NCBI RefSeq assembly: GCF_019334725.1 | Contig: NZ_CP079818.1 | Coordinates: forward strand, 1 to 64,000 | Origin: Neisseria perflava | GTDB lineage: Bacteria > Pseudomonadota > Gammaproteobacteria > Burkholderiales > Neisseriaceae | DNA: 64,000 nucleotides | Direction of reading: 5' to 3' | Part shown: positions 61,417 through 64,000 of the stretch, piece after piece | How the letters are laid out: each line of letters starts with the position of its first letter | Numbering within the stretch: the stretch's first letter is position 1 | Program-made: the position numbers and the translations under genes | Notes under the pieces: generated by a model | What the model was told of the DNA's origin: nothing | The model's input: the letters and a program-made list of their open reading frames with translations, nothing else | Database searches by the model: none

Positions 61417-63237
61417 TTAAGCGGCATCAAACAGTTTGCGCATGGCTTCGATTTGGTGTTGTTTCAACTCGCCTGCTTCATCACGGCCGACGAAAATTTT
61501 AAACATGGCGCCACCGTTGCGGTTGATAAAGTTGAGCGAGCAAGTGGCTTTACCCATGAACGGGCGTTCCAAAAGGTAGATGGAGGCGCAGTTTTCATAG
61601 TAGATGTGGCCGTGTACGCCGCCGTCGGTTTCGGGATGGTCAAAGTTGTAGAAACCGCGGCCGACTTTGCCGTTCGGCAGTTTGCCGCTGACTTCGACGA
61701 TGGCATCGGGGGTATGGGCGATGAAGGTAACGGATTCATCCCATGCGGCGATGGCTTGGAGAATTTCGACAATGCGGCTGCCTTCGGTTTGGCGCACATT
61801 CTCTTCAGGCAGGCAGCGGATAACGTCTTCAAAACTGCATTGGTTTTGCGCGGCCAGCATTTCCAGCACTTGGCCGGGATTTTTTTCCAATGATTGGCGC
61901 AACATGGTTTGTTGTTCGGCTGAAAGTTTTTGCATGGTTTGATCCTTTTCTTGAGTCGGAAGAGTGAGCATGAGTTTGCGGATAAGGGTGGGCGACCAAT
62001 AACGGCCGCTGGTATTCAAACGGATAATGCCGTCTGAATCGGGTTCTTTAAAAAGCTGCATTTCCTGCCATTGGGCAATCAGCTTTTGCGCTGCTTTGTT
62101 GCCGTCGAACAATAATGGATTCAGACGGCCTGTTTCAATATCGTGCTGGACTTTGCTGAGAAGTGCTTTATTTGGACTATGACCGCTCATAAATGCGATG
62201 TTTTTCTCGCCTTTCGGCGTGGCGAGATAACTCTCCAAATCGCCCTGCACCTGATAGCTGAAACCGCCGAAGTTACCCCCTGCGCCGGAGCCGAACGCCA
62301 AACAGGGAATGTCGGATTTGATCAGGGTATTGTAGCGGTTACGTTCGCCGCGACCGGGATAGGCGAAGTGGCTGTTGCTGACCTGTTCCCAGCCTTTTTC
62401 CAGCAGTGTTTCAACCGTGTAGGCATATTGATCTGCCTGAATATCAAAGCCCGGCGGTGTCGGAAATGCGCCTTTTTCAATCATGCGGTTGATGGGCAGC
62501 ATGGGATAAAGGTTGAATGCATACGTATCCAAACCTGACAGAGGCAGCTCGGCGGCGCGGGCAATATCGTTTTGCCAAACGTCATCGGTTTGATTGGGCA
62601 GGCCAAACATCAAATCGGCCACAATCACGGCATCGAGTTCGCACAATTTTGCCAAATATTCAAACGCCTCGTCGCCGCTGTGTTTGCGGCCGAGACGGCG
62701 GCGGATGGCGGTATTGAAGGTTTGCACGCCGATGGAAATACGGTTGGCCCCTGCTTCGAGACAAGCCTGTGCTTTTTCCAAATCAAAATGGCTCATGCGC
62801 CCTTCTATGGTGAACTCGCAGTCTTCGGCAAGCGGCAGATATTGGTAGCAGGCACGAATCAGGCGGACGAGGTCTTCCGTAAGCAACGCGGTCGGCGTAC
62901 CGCCCCCGAAATAAACGGCTCGGATTTTTCCCTTGCCTGTACGGACTTCGGCTTCAGCGGCCATTTCTTCAATAATTTTGTCGGTGTACACGCTGCTTTG
63001 GCTGTCCTTCCACGCATTACGGTAGAAGCCGCAAAAAACGCAATGGTTGGCGCAAAATGGAATATGCAGATAAGCAAGCGCGTCCATATCCGTGGCATGG
63101 GGAAGCTTTTTCTTCCAAATGTTCTGCCACTGGGGACGCGGCATTGGAACGCCGCCCCAAACGGGCATTAATGCCTGACGTTCGGGAAATGCCTTGGGCG
63201 CGGATTGTTTCGGAGTCCAAACAAGCTGCTGTACCAT
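61417..63237 (-). CDS. hutW-hutX: HutW-HutX fusion: radical SAM heme-degradation protein with heme-handling domain
   Basis: A 606-residue fusion. Residues 1-430 are a HemN/HutW-type radical SAM protein with the cluster motif HIPFCANHCVFCGFYRNAW (CxxxCxxC), FGGGTPTALLTEDLVRLIRA, EGRMSHFDLEKAQACLEAGA, NRISIGVQTFN and DLMFGLPNQTDDVW. Residues 435-606 are HutX, the cytoplasmic heme carrier: LEMLAAQNQCSFEDVIRCLP, EVSGKLPNGKVGRGFYNFDH and LERPFMGKATCSLNF. Together they should take up heme and open its ring to free iron. At the join Met435 (ATG 61935) has an upstream AAAAGGAT ribosome site, so HutX can also be made alone. A Fur box overlaps the start. Confidence 0.9.
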   Translation of the reverse strand: MVQQLVWTPKQSAPKAFPERQALMPVWGGVPMPRPQWQNIWKKKLPHATDMDALAYLHIPFCANHCVFCGFYRNAWKDSQSSVYTDKIIEEMAAEAEVRTGKGKIRAVYFGGGTPTALLTEDLVRLIRACYQYLPLAEDCEFTIEGRMSHFDLEKAQACLEAGANRISIGVQTFNTAIRRRLGRKHSGDEAFEYLAKLCELDAVIVADLMFGLPNQTDDVWQNDIARAAELPLSGLDTYAFNLYPMLPINRMIEKGAFPTPPGFDIQADQYAYTVETLLEKGWEQVSNSHFAYPGRGERNRYNTLIKSDIPCLAFGSGAGGNFGGFSYQVQGDLESYLATPKGEKNIAFMSGHSPNKALLSKVQHDIETGRLNPLLFDGNKAAQKLIAQWQEMQLFKEPDSDGIIRLNTSGRYWSPTLIRKLMLTLPTQEKDQTMQKLSAEQQTMLRQSLEKNPGQVLEMLAAQNQCSFEDVIRCLPEENVRQTEGSRIVEILQAIAAWDESVTFIAHTPDAIVEVSGKLPNGKVGRGFYNFDHPETDGGVHGHIYYENCASIYLLERPFMGKATCSLNFINRNGGAMFKIFVGRDEAGELKQHQIEAMRKLFDAA

Positions 63238-63251
63238 GATAATGATTAATA
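63237..63251 (-). promoter_or_regulatory. Fur box at the hutW-hutX start
   Basis: TGATAATGATTAATA matches TGATAATnATTATCA at 12 of 14 positions and begins at the last base of the start codon (63237). Confidence 0.72.
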
Positions 63252-63511
63252 AAAGTTATTAATAAGATTTATATATTAAATAACCATCATCATTTTCTTG
63301 TCAATATTTTTACGTAATTAAAAATCAGTATTATTTTAAAATATTGTATTCTATAAATAATAAAATGTATTTATATTTGATGGAAATCGGCATTTTACTT
63401 GTGAAATGTGCAAAATCTGCTTCTTCAAGTCGGGGACATCCTCCCATCTCGTTTTATTTTTGAACGATAAAATAAATTTTCTTTATCGTTTTTCAGACGG
63501 CCTTTTGGTGC
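63252..63511. other. A/T-rich gap upstream of hutW-hutX
   Basis: 260 bases without a gene; promoter region of the heme gene plus a DUS core near 63491. The AT-only block 63300-63380 has no recognised feature. Confidence 0.5.
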
Positions 63512-64000
63512 TCAGCTTCTGAAATAAAACCCTGCCTCATCTTCGCAACGGCGTATCTGCCAACCGTAAACCGATTCAAGCAAGTCGGAGTGCATCACTT
63601 CGCCCACCTTGCCTGCTGCAACGACTTTTCCCTTATTTATCAAGATAATATGTTCCGCATAACGCGCGGCGAGGTTCAAATCGTGTAATACCAGTATTGA
63701 TGAGGCACGGCTTGAATGCCCGACCAAATACTGCATCAGGCGGTGTTGATGGCGGATATCGAGATGGTTGCACGGTTCGTCCAAAAGCAAGACCGGCGCG
63801 TTTTGCAACAGGGCGCGGATGATGTTGGCGCGTTGCTGTTCGCCGCCTGAGAGCTTGCCGATGCGCTTATCCGCCAATGCCGTCAAATCAAAATAATCGA
63901 GCAACTCGTCCGCCCATTCATGGTTCAGACGGCCTTTTTGTACGAATGACGCCAACGCAATGTATTCGCGTACGGTCATCGGCATATTGTAACGGCCATG
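63512..64000 (-). CDS. Iron or heme ABC transporter ATPase, C-terminal part (cut by window edge)
   Basis: Only the last 163 residues are inside the window. They hold HGRYNMPMTVREYIALASFV, the signature LSGGEQQRANIIRALLQ, Walker B VLLLDEPCNHLDIRHQH and the H-loop LVLHDLNLAARYAEH, ending with the regulatory tail VYGWQIRRCEDEAGFYF. Walker A lies upstream. The residues around ILHDLNLAARYA and GEVMHSDLLESVYG match siderophore and heme importers (FecE/HmuV type). It is on the same strand as hutW-hutX, 275 bases away, so both probably belong to one iron-regulated region. Confidence 0.88.
   Translation of the reverse strand, partial: HGRYNMPMTVREYIALASFVQKGRLNHEWADELLDYFDLTALADKRIGKLSGGEQQRANIIRALLQNAPVLLLDEPCNHLDIRHQHRLMQYLVGHSSRASSILVLHDLNLAARYAEHIILINKGKVVAAGKVGEVMHSDLLESVYGWQIRRCEDEAGFYFRS

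Overview
The window reads as a chromosomal segment of a commensal Neisseria. The strongest sign is the 12-base DNA uptake sequence AGGCCGTCTGAA, which occurs dozens of times, usually as inverted pairs acting as terminators between genes. This AG dialect points to the N. subflava / flavescens / mucosa side of the genus rather than N. meningitidis or N. gonorrhoeae, which use ATGCCGTCTGAA. Gene order agrees: fur-bamE-dapB, the fet siderophore cluster, a birA-coaX fusion next to the nrrF small RNA, and a Slam-type outer-membrane protein are all neisserial.

Layout. 1-2.0 kb: end of prlC, a broken small gene, a frameshifted hemJ and a CYTH protein. 2.2-6.0 kb: ubiG, a lipid-anchored cytochrome c, and a LysR/GIY-YIG pair divergent from a Rossmann-fold oxidoreductase. 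6.2-7.0 kb: an accessory pair (PH-domain membrane protein and XRE regulator) with strong operator-like palindromes. 7.2-12.2 kb: mnmE, a tandem family of about 35-residue secreted-type peptides, rmuC and a GT8 glycosyltransferase. 12.4-19.7 kb: dapD, aat, fur, bamE, dapB, prmA, gyrB. 19.8-24.0 kb: an A/T-rich HEAT-like unknown, queA, accB, a YqaE-type peptide, accC. 24.2-28.6 kb: katA with two micro-ORFs between identical DUS hairpins, then groES-groEL. 28.6-35.5 kb: the fet receptor and ABC transporter cluster. 35.5-44.9 kb: avtA, stress proteins (DUF1328, CsbD), a porin remnant, nitrilase, ruvC, lpxL, a candidate structured RNA, a PolB-type exonuclease, prmC and tldD. 45.1-49.1 kb: nrrF, a SPOR-like protein, birA-coaX, rfaE2 and three tRNAs. 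49.2-58.9 kb: folD, an AI-2E family permease, an A/T-rich DUF6236-like gene, an aromatic amino acid transporter, gmhB-plsC-ygjP, a small periplasmic protein and Slam. 58.9-64 kb: a hydrolase remnant, aroG, an oxidoreductase, a HutW-HutX fusion and the end of an iron/heme ABC ATPase.

Iron is the unifying theme. Fur itself, the Fur-repressed sRNA nrrF, the fet cluster, the heme-utilisation fusion and an iron-type ABC ATPase all lie here, and three of these loci carry a recognisable Fur box. Three of four meningococcal-dialect DUS in the window also lie in iron or heme loci, suggesting past exchange with AT-DUS neisseriae.

No insertion sequence, prophage, CRISPR array or replication origin was seen. 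The accessory material consists of small A/T-rich genes bracketed by DUS hairpins. Two of these cassettes (PH/XRE and katA) are flanked by identical 26- and 44-base sequences, which looks like a route for DUS-driven homologous exchange. The most novel candidates are the micropeptide array, the HutW-HutX fusion with a preserved internal start, the structured RNA at 41 kb, and the palindromes of the XRE locus.
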